DNA from: a virus
Virus record (IMG/VR): IMGVR_UViG_3300032223_002502
Location: 1-23,681 of that record
Direction: 5' to 3' (one strand)
DNA: 23,681 bases
The notes beneath the pieces are model-generated. The model saw only the letters and a list, made by a program, of their open reading frames with translations. It ran no database searches and had not been told where the DNA came from. The position numbers and the translations under genes are program-made. Of this stretch, positions 1 to 6,958 are shown in pieces; position 1 is the first letter of the stretch; every line of letters starts with the position of its first letter.

Positions 1-6
1 AGGAGG
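1..6 (+). promoter_or_regulatory. Shine-Dalgarno site of the DnaB helicase gene
   Basis: AGGAGG lies 4 bases before the ATG at 11, a near-perfect anti-SD match though at short spacing. It is notable because most stand-alone starts in this window have no SD sequence. The promoter lies outside the window. Confidence 0.7.
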
Positions 7-10
7 CCGC

Positions 11-1396
11 ATGAGCGCCAATCCCTTTGACCGCCTGCCGAATGCCTCGCCCGAGCACGAGCGCATCGTCCTCTCCTGCATGATGCAGGACCCTGCAAAT
101 TGCATCCCCGTCGTCATCGAAGCGATCGGCCCCGATGCATTCCGTGGGGGAGGTCACCGCGTCATCGTCGAGGCCATCCTTGAGCGATTCCACCAGCATC
201 AGGGATGTGACCTGATCGGCGTCCAGCAGCACCTCATCGACATGGGTCGGATCGAGGATGTGGGCGGCGTGGGCAATCTCACCGAGATCGCCATGGCCGC
301 CCCGACTGTCATGGATATGCCCCGCGCCCTGGACGAGGTGCGAAGGAAGTGGGCGCTCACCCGGATCTGGCAGACCGGCTACGACGCCGTCCATCTCGCG
401 GCGAATCACCAGGACGAGGGCAACCCCGACCAGCTCCTCGACGATGTCGAGACCGCGTTCTTCAACCTGCGGGCCACCTTTGCCAAGCAGGACGAGCTGC
501 TCAAGCCCGCCAAGGACTTCATCAATCAGGCCATCGACCAGTTTGAGCACGCCTACAAGGCCCGCGGCACCGGAGTGCTGGGAGTTCCCAGCGGCTTCGT
601 CGATCTCGACCGGATGTGCAATGGATTCAAGGGAGGCCAGCTCATTGTCCTGGCGGCGCGTCCCTCCATGGGCAAGAGCGCCCTGGCTATGAATATCCTC
701 CAGCACGCGGCCGAGCAGGGCCACGGCTCAGCGCTCTTCTCCCTTGAGATGAGCGGCATGGAGATGGCCCAGCGCATGATTTGCGCCTCGGCCGATGTCA
801 GCCTCCAGCGGGTCAGGGATGGATTCCTCTCCAAGCAGGATTTCCCACGGATCACCAATGCCGGGAGCAAGGTCAGCCAGCAGAATATCTGGATCGACGA
901 GACCCCATCCCTGTCGCTCTACGCGCTGCGGGCTCGGGCAAGGCGGCTCAAGATGCAGCACAAGATCGGGCTCATCGTCATCGACTACTTACAACTCATG
1001 AGGTGCCCGAGCAAGCGGGGCGACGCCAATAGGGCGCTTGAGATTGCCGACATCACCGGCGGGCTCAAGACCCTGGCCAAGGAATTGGATATCCCCATCA
1101 TCGGCCTAGCCCAGTTGAATAGGGAAGCCGAGCGCCGTGGCGAGCCGAAGCTCTCCGACCTCCGCGAGAGTGGATCGATCGAGCAGGATGCCGACGTGGT
1201 CCTCCTGCTCAACCGGAACAAGGAGGATCCCGCCGAGCCGAGCAAGCTCTTCGTGGCCAAGCAGCGCAACGGCCCGGTGGGACCGATCGACCTTATGTTT
1301 GACGGGGAGAAGACCCGCTTCCGCGACTGCACCGACCGGAAGTACAGCAACTCCGAAGAGCACCGCCAGAAGGGCTACACCAAGAAGGCCGCATGA
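11..1396 (+). CDS. dnaB: Replicative DNA helicase, DnaB family
   Basis: The 461-aa product is a complete DnaB-type hexameric helicase that would unwind the fork during phage replication. An N-terminal helical domain (about residues 10-110, starting with the family's 'P.s.eaE..vL' pattern) is followed by a RecA-like ATPase. Walker A is ARPSMGKS at 216-223, Walker B is LIVIDYLQLM at 321-330, and the LRESGSIEQDADVVLLL segment of the C-terminal core is present. The length is normal for the family. The start is set by AGGAGG at 1-6. The stop overlaps the next start in ATGA, so the following small genes are probably co-translated. No loader or primase is visible in the window. Confidence 0.96.
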   Translation: MSANPFDRLPNASPEHERIVLSCMMQDPANCIPVVIEAIGPDAFRGGGHRVIVEAILERFHQHQGCDLIGVQQHLIDMGRIEDVGGVGNLTEIAMAAPTVMDMPRALDEVRRKWALTRIWQTGYDAVHLAANHQDEGNPDQLLDDVETAFFNLRATFAKQDELLKPAKDFINQAIDQFEHAYKARGTGVLGVPSGFVDLDRMCNGFKGGQLIVLAARPSMGKSALAMNILQHAAEQGHGSALFSLEMSGMEMAQRMICASADVSLQRVRDGFLSKQDFPRITNAGSKVSQQNIWIDETPSLSLYALRARARRLKMQHKIGLIVIDYLQLMRCPSKRGDANRALEIADITGGLKTLAKELDIPIIGLAQLNREAERRGEPKLSDLRESGSIEQDADVVLLLNRNKEDPAEPSKLFVAKQRNGPVGPIDLMFDGEKTRFRDCTDRKYSNSEEHRQKGYTKKAA

Positions 1397-1689
1397 AAAT
1401 TAACAACGCCTGTATTTGTTGGAATTCCGAAACCGGCCGTATCCGTGCGCTTGAGTTGCCACGTGAAGATGAAATGAGGCGCTTTGATCTGGACAGTGAT
1501 TTCGGGGCTTCACTGCCTAATTTTCAAAAGAGGAGCTCTTATCAACAAGTTTTCGTCATGTTCACGTTTGTTTTGAATCTGATCGGACACGAAGTAGTCG
1601 ATGGCATGGATGCGTATGAGGAACTGATGAAAATCGATGAATGTGCCGATGAAATCAACGTGTGGGGAGACGTAAGTAAATTGTCATGA
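1393..1689 (+). CDS. Hypothetical acidic 98-aa protein
   Basis: This 98-aa product is not recognised. It overlaps the DnaB stop by ATGA at 1393-1396 and its own stop overlaps the next start, which supports real translation. The sequence is rich in Asp and Glu, with a hydrophobic central stretch (VFVMFTFVLNLIGHEVV, about residues 53-69) too short and mixed to be called a membrane segment. Base composition is clearly more AT-rich than the flanking genes, with many AAT, GAT and TTT codons, which suggests more recent acquisition into the early operon. Function unknown. Confidence 0.75.
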   Translation: MKINNACICWNSETGRIRALELPREDEMRRFDLDSDFGASLPNFQKRSSYQQVFVMFTFVLNLIGHEVVDGMDAYEELMKIDECADEINVWGDVSKLS

Positions 1690-1967
1690 GCACTGATTCC
1701 ACCCACCGCAAGCCCCTCACCATTGCCCGGATTCTTCTCGGTCAGCCCTACGTCATCCATCAACCGGACTCGGTCATGGTTCCGGCGGTGGATGTCCGAG
1801 TGCTGGCCGAGAACGGGGGGATGTTCCAGCGGACCTTCCTCGCCTTTGGCCTCAGCAAGGAGCTGGTCCGCTCCGCCTGGGAGCGCGAGCCCGACAAGTT
1901 TCTGAAAGTCGACCTCAACCAATCGGCAACATTAGACCCCAACCTCAACCTCACCCTTGATAATTAG
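1686..1967 (+). CDS. Hypothetical 93-aa protein
   Basis: Unrecognised 93-aa product, joined to the upstream gene by an ATGA overlap at 1686-1689. The C-terminus carries a small repeat of Asn-Leu (PNLNLTLDN). The central part (MVPAVDVRVLAENGGMFQRTFLAFGLSKELVRSAW) looks like a compact alpha/beta fold without a known catalytic motif. GC content has returned to the high level of the DnaB gene. It belongs to the small-gene early operon; no function is assigned. Confidence 0.72.
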   Translation: MSTDSTHRKPLTIARILLGQPYVIHQPDSVMVPAVDVRVLAENGGMFQRTFLAFGLSKELVRSAWEREPDKFLKVDLNQSATLDPNLNLTLDN

Positions 1968-1970
1968 ACC

Positions 1971-2198
1971 ATGACCTCAACGAACCCACGCATGAATGGC
2001 AAGACCCTCCGGATGCACATTGCCGAAGGGACGGCCGAACTCTCACGCGGCGACGCCATCAAGATGAAGATCGCCTGTGATAAGTGGCTCCGGGAGCGAG
2101 ACCCCGGCTACATCCCTTCAAGCGGATTTCACTTCGGCTCGCTGGTCCGCCGCACCCAGCCCACCCCGATTGCCACCATCACCCCGGCCACCGCATGA
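1971..2198 (+). CDS. Hypothetical basic 75-aa protein
   Basis: A 75-aa product starting 4 bases after the preceding stop. It is basic and contains a helix-rich segment (GKTLRMHIAEGTAELSRGDAIKMKIACDKWLRERDPGY, about residues 10-47) that could be a small nucleic-acid-binding fold, but no helix-turn-helix can be assigned with confidence. The Pro/Thr-rich tail ends at an ATGA junction with the next gene. The competing reading frames at 2077 and 2084 cover the same DNA; this frame is chosen for its continuous spacing between neighbours. Confidence 0.65.
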   Translation: MTSTNPRMNGKTLRMHIAEGTAELSRGDAIKMKIACDKWLRERDPGYIPSSGFHFGSLVRRTQPTPIATITPATA

Positions 2199-2461
2199 AG
2201 GATTACAACGCCAAAAACTACGCCGACAAGATTCCTCCGGAGGCGACACCTGCGGCACCGGCACCGAGACCTCAGACCAAGTCCACGGTCGATGCCATGC
2301 TCGATAAGATCAGCGAGCTCATCCGAACCCGTGATGCCTGGGCCACGCTGGCCCAGCTTCTCCTGCTTCGGGGAGATTATCCCAAAGATGACCCCGAGCT
2401 GGCCGCCGCCCTGCGCGCTTGCTCGCCGCGCTCCAATTCGGCCACCCCTGATTCCCTCTAA
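2195..2461 (+). CDS. Hypothetical 88-aa protein
   Basis: The start is set at the ATG at 2195, inside the ATGA overlap with the previous gene, rather than at a longer upstream reading of the same frame. The 88-aa product has a Pro/Ala-rich spacer (residues about 14-27) and then an amphipathic helical domain (VDAMLDKISELIRTRDAWATLAQLLLLRG). No known family is recognised. The next ATG follows 2 bases after its stop, keeping it in the same cotranscribed run. Confidence 0.65.
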   Translation: MKDYNAKNYADKIPPEATPAAPAPRPQTKSTVDAMLDKISELIRTRDAWATLAQLLLLRGDYPKDDPELAAALRACSPRSNSATPDSL

Positions 2462-2463
2462 CC

Positions 2464-2928
2464 ATGGAACGCGTCGAGAACCCCATCCGATCGCTGACCA
2501 TTGCCATGCTCGAGCAAGCCGTCGAGGACTACGTCACCCTGCGCGAGCTCGGCTGCGTGCGGGCTCAGGAGGTCGTGAAGGAGAAGTGGCGTTACGAGGT
2601 CGGGCTCGACTGGCGGTACAGCCCGCTGGGCTACCGGGCACCCAGGCAAGTGGCCGAGCTGATCGAGTTCCTCATGGGGCCGTACTTTGAGAAATTCTGC
2701 GACCACCTCTCGACCGAGAGCGTCAAATGGCAGTCGTGGAAGTTCCGCCAGCGTCTGGGGCTTGTGCCCGGAGCGACGGCCCTGCTCACCCGCGATGACC
2801 TGACCTGGCTCTTGACCCCCTCGCACCAGCGCGAGCGCCAGCGCAATGCCCGCTCTGGAACCGACCTCCCGCTCTACAACACCGAAGAAAACATCGTCGC
2901 CCATGAACCTGACCTTCAAGCCGCGTAA
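2464..2928 (+). CDS. Hypothetical 154-aa protein of the early operon
   Basis: A 154-aa product, unrecognised. It is charged and probably helical, with aromatic clusters (EKWRYEVGLDWRYSPLGY; PYFEKFCDHL; VKWQSWKFRQ). A catalytic motif is not visible. Its 3' end overlaps the start of the kinase gene by 26 bases, and its position directly before a nucleotide kinase suggests an accessory role in replication or nucleotide supply, but that is only context. Confidence 0.75.
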   Translation: MERVENPIRSLTIAMLEQAVEDYVTLRELGCVRAQEVVKEKWRYEVGLDWRYSPLGYRAPRQVAELIEFLMGPYFEKFCDHLSTESVKWQSWKFRQRLGLVPGATALLTRDDLTWLLTPSHQRERQRNARSGTDLPLYNTEENIVAHEPDLQAA

Positions 2929-3532
2929 AGACTCCAACGGATTGATCCACCCTTTTCCCGTGGTCAAGGAATGGCCAGAGAATTGGCCAAGCGTGGTCGC
3001 TTTCATCGGACCGGCCGGTTGCGGGAAAAGCACCGCCGCGCATTTCCTGCGTGAGAAGTATGGATACTCCCTGCTCAAGTTTGCCCACCCAATCAAGGAA
3101 ATGCTCCGCGTCTTGGGATTGGAGGATCGGCACCTCGAAGGGGATCAGAAAGAAGCCCCATGCAACCTCTTGTGTGGCACCAGTCCAAGGAGAGCCATGC
3201 AGCTCCTTGGAACCGAGTACGGCCGCAAACTCATCCACCCCGACATTTGGGTGAAAGCATGGATGCGAGAAGCCGTCTGGAAAATCCAGAACGGTCAGCG
3301 GCTTGTAATCGACGACCTGAGGTATCCCAACGAGTTGGACGCCATCCTGCGCCTTGGCGGGTCGACTTTACGGATCGTCCGGAAGGATATCCACCAGTGC
3401 GAGGCCCATGACAGCGAGACCCAGCACATCATCAGCCAGCGGGTCATTGTGAACGACCTCAGCCGGGAAGAATTCCATAAGAGTGTTTCAGAATCACTCG
3501 ACTCACTCACCCACAACCAACACGCCGCATGA
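2903..3532 (+). CDS. Deoxynucleoside monophosphate kinase-like protein
   Basis: The 209-aa product resembles the phage deoxynucleoside-monophosphate kinase family (T4 gene 1 type), which phosphorylates dNMPs to dNDPs for phage DNA synthesis. The P-loop is GPAGCGKST at residues 36-44. It is followed by the family's FAHPIKEML segment (60-68), an RRAMQLLGTEYGR segment (96-108) and a strand ending in VIDDLRYPNE (135-144), the Walker-B-like region. The ATG at 2903 is preferred to the longer frame from 2846, whose extra 19 residues overlap the upstream gene and are low in complexity. The 26-base overlap with the previous gene suggests coupling. The stop overlaps the next start by ATGA. Confidence 0.85.
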   Translation: MNLTFKPRKDSNGLIHPFPVVKEWPENWPSVVAFIGPAGCGKSTAAHFLREKYGYSLLKFAHPIKEMLRVLGLEDRHLEGDQKEAPCNLLCGTSPRRAMQLLGTEYGRKLIHPDIWVKAWMREAVWKIQNGQRLVIDDLRYPNELDAILRLGGSTLRIVRKDIHQCEAHDSETQHIISQRVIVNDLSREEFHKSVSESLDSLTHNQHAA

Positions 3533-3819
3533 GCACCACCGACACCAAACTCAAGCAAGCCTACGAAGCTGCCGAGGCCAAGCGCCGCAAGGCCGCCATC
3601 ACCCGCGACCGAAACACCATTCCGTTCGATTTTGACATCGTCGAGAATCCCGGCACCTACGCCGAGGACCCGATCTGGAAGCGCTATTGGAAAACCGAAG
3701 GGGTGCGTGCGCTCAATGCCGACAACACGGTCATCACCGACCAGATGGAGCGTTTCCGCCTGGCCTTTGAGCTGGGGTATCAGGCCTGCAAGAAAATTGA
3801 GGCAGGGGGCTGGAAATGA
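3529..3819 (+). CDS. Hypothetical 96-aa protein
   Basis: The 96-aa product starts in the ATGA overlap with the kinase gene. A basic, Ala/Lys-rich N-terminal helix (LKQAYEAAEAKRRKAAITRDR) precedes a compact domain with several aromatic residues (PIWKRYWKTEG; MERFRLAFELGYQAC). No family is recognised. The stop overlaps the next start in ATGA, so translation is probably coupled on both sides. Confidence 0.72.
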   Translation: MSTTDTKLKQAYEAAEAKRRKAAITRDRNTIPFDFDIVENPGTYAEDPIWKRYWKTEGVRALNADNTVITDQMERFRLAFELGYQACKKIEAGGWK

Positions 3820-4088
3820 ACCAACCACAGACACCCGACAACGAGGTCGCAAGGCTCCGTGATGAGGCAAATACTTGGCATCGTCATTACAGGGACGAGA
3901 CTTCTATGGCGCAGAAGTGCAAGCAGGCTTTCATTGCCCAGGAGAAAGAGGTCGCAAGGCTCCGTGAGGAGAATGAAAAACTACAGGATATAGCGAACCG
4001 AGCTTGCAATCTTCTCAACCTAAAAGGCGGGTATCATGAATCTTACGAACTCCGCGACGAGATCCAGAAGCTCAAGGAGGCCCCATGA
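3816..4088 (+). CDS. Small coiled-coil protein with internal duplication
   Basis: A 90-aa product dominated by heptad-like charged helices. A 20-base direct repeat at 3843-3862 and 3948-3967 encodes EVARLRDE and EVARLREE, spaced by 105 bases (exactly 35 codons), so the protein appears to have grown by an internal in-frame duplication. Such Glu/Lys/Arg coiled-coil proteins are common among small phage early genes and have no assigned role. ATGA overlaps join it to both neighbours. Confidence 0.75.
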   Translation: MNQPQTPDNEVARLRDEANTWHRHYRDETSMAQKCKQAFIAQEKEVARLREENEKLQDIANRACNLLNLKGGYHESYELRDEIQKLKEAP

Positions 4089-4255
4089 GCGCGGGGAAGG
4101 GATCGGCCCCGAGGAATCTCGGCCCCAAGTTCAGGGAGAACTGGGATCAGATTTTCGCGCAGAGGCGCAGAGGCGCAGAGGAGAAGGCCAGCAAGGAGTT
4201 AAAAAAACGGAACGAAACTCTTAACGCCGGTCGGACGGTTTCACCTCATCCCTAA
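4085..4255 (+). CDS. Small phage protein with NWDQIF motif, interrupted in frame by a repeat
   Basis: The 56-aa product starts in the ATGA overlap at 4085-4088. Its N-terminal part (basic Gly/Pro/Arg-rich stretch, then KFRENWDQIF at residues 15-24) resembles the small phage proteins that end in an 'NW.RIFG'-type motif; their role is unknown. Immediately after the motif the frame runs through the 25-bp repeat at 4156-4180, read as AQRRRGAE, and continues with a Lys/Glu-rich tail to TAA at 4253. The repeat has therefore entered the gene in frame, replacing or extending the usual short C-terminus. Confidence 0.7.
   Translation: MSAGKGSAPRNLGPKFRENWDQIFAQRRRGAEEKASKELKKRNETLNAGRTVSPHP
4156..4180 (+). 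repeat. GCGCAGAG-type interspersed repeat, copy 1 (inside a gene)
   Basis: Perfect copy of the 25-bp element: a CG, then three CGCAGAG(G) units in forward orientation. It is read in frame inside the gene at 4085-4255. Other copies are at 9181, 12367, 13267, 15431, 16696, 17579, 17696, 23199 and 23263. Confidence 0.9.
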
Positions 4256-4275
4256 CAGTCTAACAGCCTAATTTT

Positions 4276-4560
4276 ATGAGCTTCAAGCGCATCTGCACGG
4301 CCACGATCCTCGGCAAGCGGTGGACCATCGGCTTCGGATTCCCTGGCAAGACCAAGGGGATCGTCGATGACGGATCCGCTGACAAGGACCTGCGGCGGAT
4401 CGTAATTCATGCCGCACGGCATGGCCGATCACGTTCCCTCATGGAATGTACCGTCCACGAACTGCTCCATGCCCGATTTCCCGACATCGAAGAGGAGGCC
4501 GTCACCGAGTTCGGTGAGCTGGTCGCCCGCGTCTACGAGAAACTCGCCTCCCACGAATAA
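4276..4560 (+). CDS. Small HExxH metallopeptidase-like protein
   Basis: The 94-aa product contains HELLH at residues 61-65, the zinc-binding motif of metallopeptidases, followed by the acidic run IEEEAVTEFGELVARVY. The spacing of the later Glu resembles the ImmA/IrrE-like pattern, although the protein is much shorter than a typical protease. The N-terminal half (KRICTATILGKRWTIGFGFPG) looks like a beta hairpin, followed by a stretch rich in Asp, Arg and His. If active it could cleave a phage or host regulator; it may equally be a non-enzymatic zinc protein. The start has no SD; the upstream 20 bases are CTAAC-rich followed by ATTTT. Confidence 0.65.
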   Translation: MSFKRICTATILGKRWTIGFGFPGKTKGIVDDGSADKDLRRIVIHAARHGRSRSLMECTVHELLHARFPDIEEEAVTEFGELVARVYEKLASHE

Positions 4561-4590
4561 CCCCAAACCAACCAAACCAACCAAAACCAA
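4561..4590 (+). promoter_or_regulatory. Unstructured CCAAA-rich leader
   Basis: Thirty bases made almost only of C and A (CCAAA/CCAACC words) fill the gap before the ATG at 4591. There is no SD sequence. A similar C/A-rich stretch follows the scaffold gene at 10707-10740. Such unpaired leaders could favour SD-independent initiation; this is inference. Confidence 0.5.
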
Positions 4591-4890
4591 ATGAGCGAAA
4601 GCAACCAAAACAAAGGCACCTTTGTCCTCTTCAAGAACATCAAGCGCGAGGGCGATCACCCCCGCAAGCCGGTCTACTCCGGATCGATCGAGCTGCCCGA
4701 CGGCACCAAGTATGATCTGGCCGGATGGATCAACGAGGGCAAGGTCGGATCCAAGATCGAGGGCCAGAAATACATCAAGGGTGAGGTCAAAGAGCCATGG
4801 GTGCCGCAACAAAAGGTCGAGGGTCGAGAGACGAAGGTTGAGAGCCCGAAGACCGAGAGCAACCTTGCCGAGGACGACATCCCCTTTTGA
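4591..4890 (+). CDS. Small probable ssDNA-binding protein with SSB-type C-terminal tail
   Basis: The 99-aa product has an N-terminal beta-rich domain (GTFVLFKNIKREGDHPRKPVYSGSIELPDGTKYDLAGWI, about residues 9-48), a short linker and the acidic ending EDDIPF at 94-99. That ending matches the C-terminal tip with which bacterial SSB proteins recruit replication partners. A full OB-fold of standard length is not evident, so it is called SSB-like rather than SSB. The linker (about residues 75-90, KVEGRETKVESPKTES) is encoded by the GTCGAG/GAGAG word repeat also found in gene gaps at 9465, 15558 and 20014, so the linker appears to be repeat-derived. Confidence 0.65.
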   Translation: MSESNQNKGTFVLFKNIKREGDHPRKPVYSGSIELPDGTKYDLAGWINEGKVGSKIEGQKYIKGEVKEPWVPQQKVEGRETKVESPKTESNLAEDDIPF

Positions 4891-4987
4891 AACCTGAAAT
4901 TGGAAACCTGAAATCTGAAAGAAAACCAACCGACTGAATCCCTTCTGACTCAGGTCTCAGGTCTCAAGCTTCATCCTTCACTCCATC
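4891..4987. repeat. Gap before terminase: ACCTGAAA words and inverted TCAGGTCTC words
   Basis: The 97-base gap holds repeated ACCTGAAA-type words (4891-4920) and, about 30 bases on, TCAGGTCTC words in the opposite sense (4950-4968), which can pair with them. The same two-part arrangement recurs at 19861-19935. No SD precedes the terminase ATG at 4988; the bases before it are pyrimidine-rich. Confidence 0.7.
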
Positions 4988-6676
4988 ATGCTCCAAACTC
5001 CCCACCCCGTTCATCCCCTGGTCGAGCTGATCGGCCGCCGCAAGGATGGCCGGATCGCGGCCCGCGTGGGTGAGCGGGAGCGGATCTTCACCAAGGACCA
5101 GCTTGCGGCCTTCATCACCGCAAGGGAGGAGGGGATCCGGCTGGAGAAGGCCGACCCCCTCCGCTACGGCCATGAGCCCTCTTCCTGGGTGCGTGCCGAT
5201 GCGGAGCGGGCCCGGCTGCGGGAGAAGTTCCCAGTGGGGGTGATTGAGGAGTGGAACCTTGGCGGGAACCGTGCAGGGAAGTCGGAGCGGGCGGCCAAAC
5301 GAATCGTCCAGCTCATGATCGAAAAGGATTTTGCCAAAGTCTGGTGCCTGCAGAGCACCGAGGCATCCTCGATTGAGAACCAGCAAGGCCTGATCTGGAA
5401 ATACCTCCCGACCGAGTACAAGAGCGAGACGGGGAAGCTCCGCCAAGGGACCACCACCAAAATCAACTACTCGGTGAGTGGCGGATTCACCGAGAACAAG
5501 CTCGTCCTGCCGAATGGCTCCATGTGCGTCTTTAAATTTTACTCCATGGATGTGAAGAGCGTGGAGGGTGCCGAGCTGGATTGTGCCTGGGCGGACGAGT
5601 TGGTCACCCCGGACTGGCTTGAGGCCCTGCGCTACCGACTTCTGACCAGGAATGGACTGCTCCATGTCACCTTCACCCCGGTGGCGGGTTACACCCCGAC
5701 CGTCGCTTCCGTGCTCAATGGGGCCGTGACTACCGAAGAGACCGAGGCCGAGCTCCTGCCCAAGATCACGGGCGAGGGATTTGAGAAGGTCCCGCTGACC
5801 CAGCAGCCGGTCATGCGTAATGCCGGGATCGTCTACTTCCACACCCAGGAGAACCCCTACGGCAACTACCCCTCGCTCAAGGTCGTGCTGGAGGGCAAGA
5901 ACAAGGAGACCATTCTCTGTCGTGCCTATGGTGTGGCGACCAAGAGCCGTGTCAGCCGCTTCCCCCGCTTCCGCGACGATGTCCATGTGGTCGATCCCGA
6001 GTCCATCCCCAAGGAAGGAAGCAATTACCACATCGTCGACCCTTGCAGTGGCCGCAACTGGTTCATGATCTGGGTCAGGGTCGACATTCGTGGTCGGCTC
6101 TTTGTCTACCGGGAGTGGCCCGACTCTTCCCGCTACATCACCGGGGTCGGCGTGGTCGGCCCCTGGGCGGTGCCAAGTGCCAGCAAGGCCGACGGCGACA
6201 TGGGCGATGCCCAGAAGACTTTCGGATGGGGCCTGCAGGAGTACAAGGAGGAGATCGCACGCCTCGAGGGTGATGAGGTGATCCGCGAACGCCTCATGGA
6301 CAGCCGCTATGCGTCGAGTGCGACCATCCTGCGCGACGGGGTGACCACCCTGCTGGATGAGTGTGCGGATATTGACCTGGACTTCAACCCGACCTCGGGA
6401 CGTGCCATCGATGAGGGAGTGGATTTGATCAACAACGCCCTGGCCTACGATCCCGACAAGCCGGTCGCGCATGGGAACGAGCCCCGGCTCTTCATTTCAC
6501 GCGATTGCGCTAATGTCATCTACAGCCTCAAGGAGTGGACGGGCGCGGACGGAAACAAAGCGGCGACCAAGGACCCGCTCGACTGCGTCCGCTATGCGGT
6601 GACAGCCGAGCCGGAGCTGCTCTACGTCGAGGGAGACATCTTGAGACCAACTCAGCACCCAGGGTGTGGCTACTGA
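4988..6676 (+). CDS. terL: Terminase large subunit
   Basis: The 562-aa product is a phage DNA-packaging motor: an ATPase that drives DNA into the prohead plus a nuclease that cuts the concatemer. The Walker-A-like loop is GGNRAGKS at residues 92-99 and the Walker B is LDCAWADE at 197-204 with the catalytic Glu. A C-terminal RNase-H-like nuclease domain starts near HIVDPCSGRNW (about residue 350) with the acidic residues expected for metal binding. Length is in the usual range. No small terminase is recognisable nearby; one of the unassigned small genes upstream could fill that role. A 282-base gap separates it from the portal gene. Confidence 0.92.
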   Translation: MLQTPHPVHPLVELIGRRKDGRIAARVGERERIFTKDQLAAFITAREEGIRLEKADPLRYGHEPSSWVRADAERARLREKFPVGVIEEWNLGGNRAGKSERAAKRIVQLMIEKDFAKVWCLQSTEASSIENQQGLIWKYLPTEYKSETGKLRQGTTTKINYSVSGGFTENKLVLPNGSMCVFKFYSMDVKSVEGAELDCAWADELVTPDWLEALRYRLLTRNGLLHVTFTPVAGYTPTVASVLNGAVTTEETEAELLPKITGEGFEKVPLTQQPVMRNAGIVYFHTQENPYGNYPSLKVVLEGKNKETILCRAYGVATKSRVSRFPRFRDDVHVVDPESIPKEGSNYHIVDPCSGRNWFMIWVRVDIRGRLFVYREWPDSSRYITGVGVVGPWAVPSASKADGDMGDAQKTFGWGLQEYKEEIARLEGDEVIRERLMDSRYASSATILRDGVTTLLDECADIDLDFNPTSGRAIDEGVDLINNALAYDPDKPVAHGNEPRLFISRDCANVIYSLKEWTGADGNKAATKDPLDCVRYAVTAEPELLYVEGDILRPTQHPGCGY

Positions 6677-6915
6677 ATTAATAATATGGAAATCAGGAAA
6701 TCAGGAATTTAGGGGCAGACTGGAAGCGATAGCGAAGCATTCCGGCCGGGTGAACGTGTAGCGTAAAGCCAGACTGAAAAGGAGAATGCCAAAACCTTGA
6801 TTCCGCGAATTTGAATCAAAAGCCTCTTCTCCGTTCCCCTTCCTGAGTTTGCTGGCCCGGCCGTTGCTCCGCATCCGTTACGGCTGAGTTCCACATTCAT
6901 CCTTTGGCTTCCGTT
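6677..6915. other. Non-coding gap between terminase and portal
   Basis: No convincing gene is seen here; the 63-aa minus-strand reading at 6709-6900 has no SD and no recognisable content. The gap begins with the AATCAGGAA word repeat (6686-6712), contains a nested stem-loop at 6781-6832 and ends in promoter-like element 1. Confidence 0.6.
6781..6832 (+). terminator. Nested stem-loop downstream of terminase
   Basis: TTGATTC (6797-6803) is perfectly inverted as GAATCAA (6813-6819) around a 9-base loop, and GGAGAA (6781-6786) pairs with TTCTCC (6827-6832) outside it. No T-run follows, so it could be a transcript-end or processing structure rather than a classical terminator. Confidence 0.4.
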
Positions 6916-6950
6916 CCCCCATTAAGCTCGGACATCCCATCGTCTACGCT
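6916..6950 (+). promoter_or_regulatory. Promoter-like 35-bp element, copy 1 (portal)
   Basis: CCCCCATTAAGCTCG, 12 bases, then TCTACGCT. As a promoter: TTAAGC at 6922-6927, 17-bp spacer, TACGCT at 6945-6950, the most divergent -10 box of the five copies. The portal ATG follows after 8 bases, at the expected transcription start, with no SD, which predicts a leaderless portal mRNA. Confidence 0.7.
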
Positions 6951-6958
6951 TCCGGCGT

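Noticed and set aside
4964-6472. 502-aa minus-strand frame opposite terminase
   Set aside because: Same codon-bias shadow; no domain and it would cross the terminase start.
6709-6900. 63-aa minus-strand frame in the terminase-portal gap
   Set aside because: No SD, no family, and it would cover a stem-loop region; treated as non-coding.
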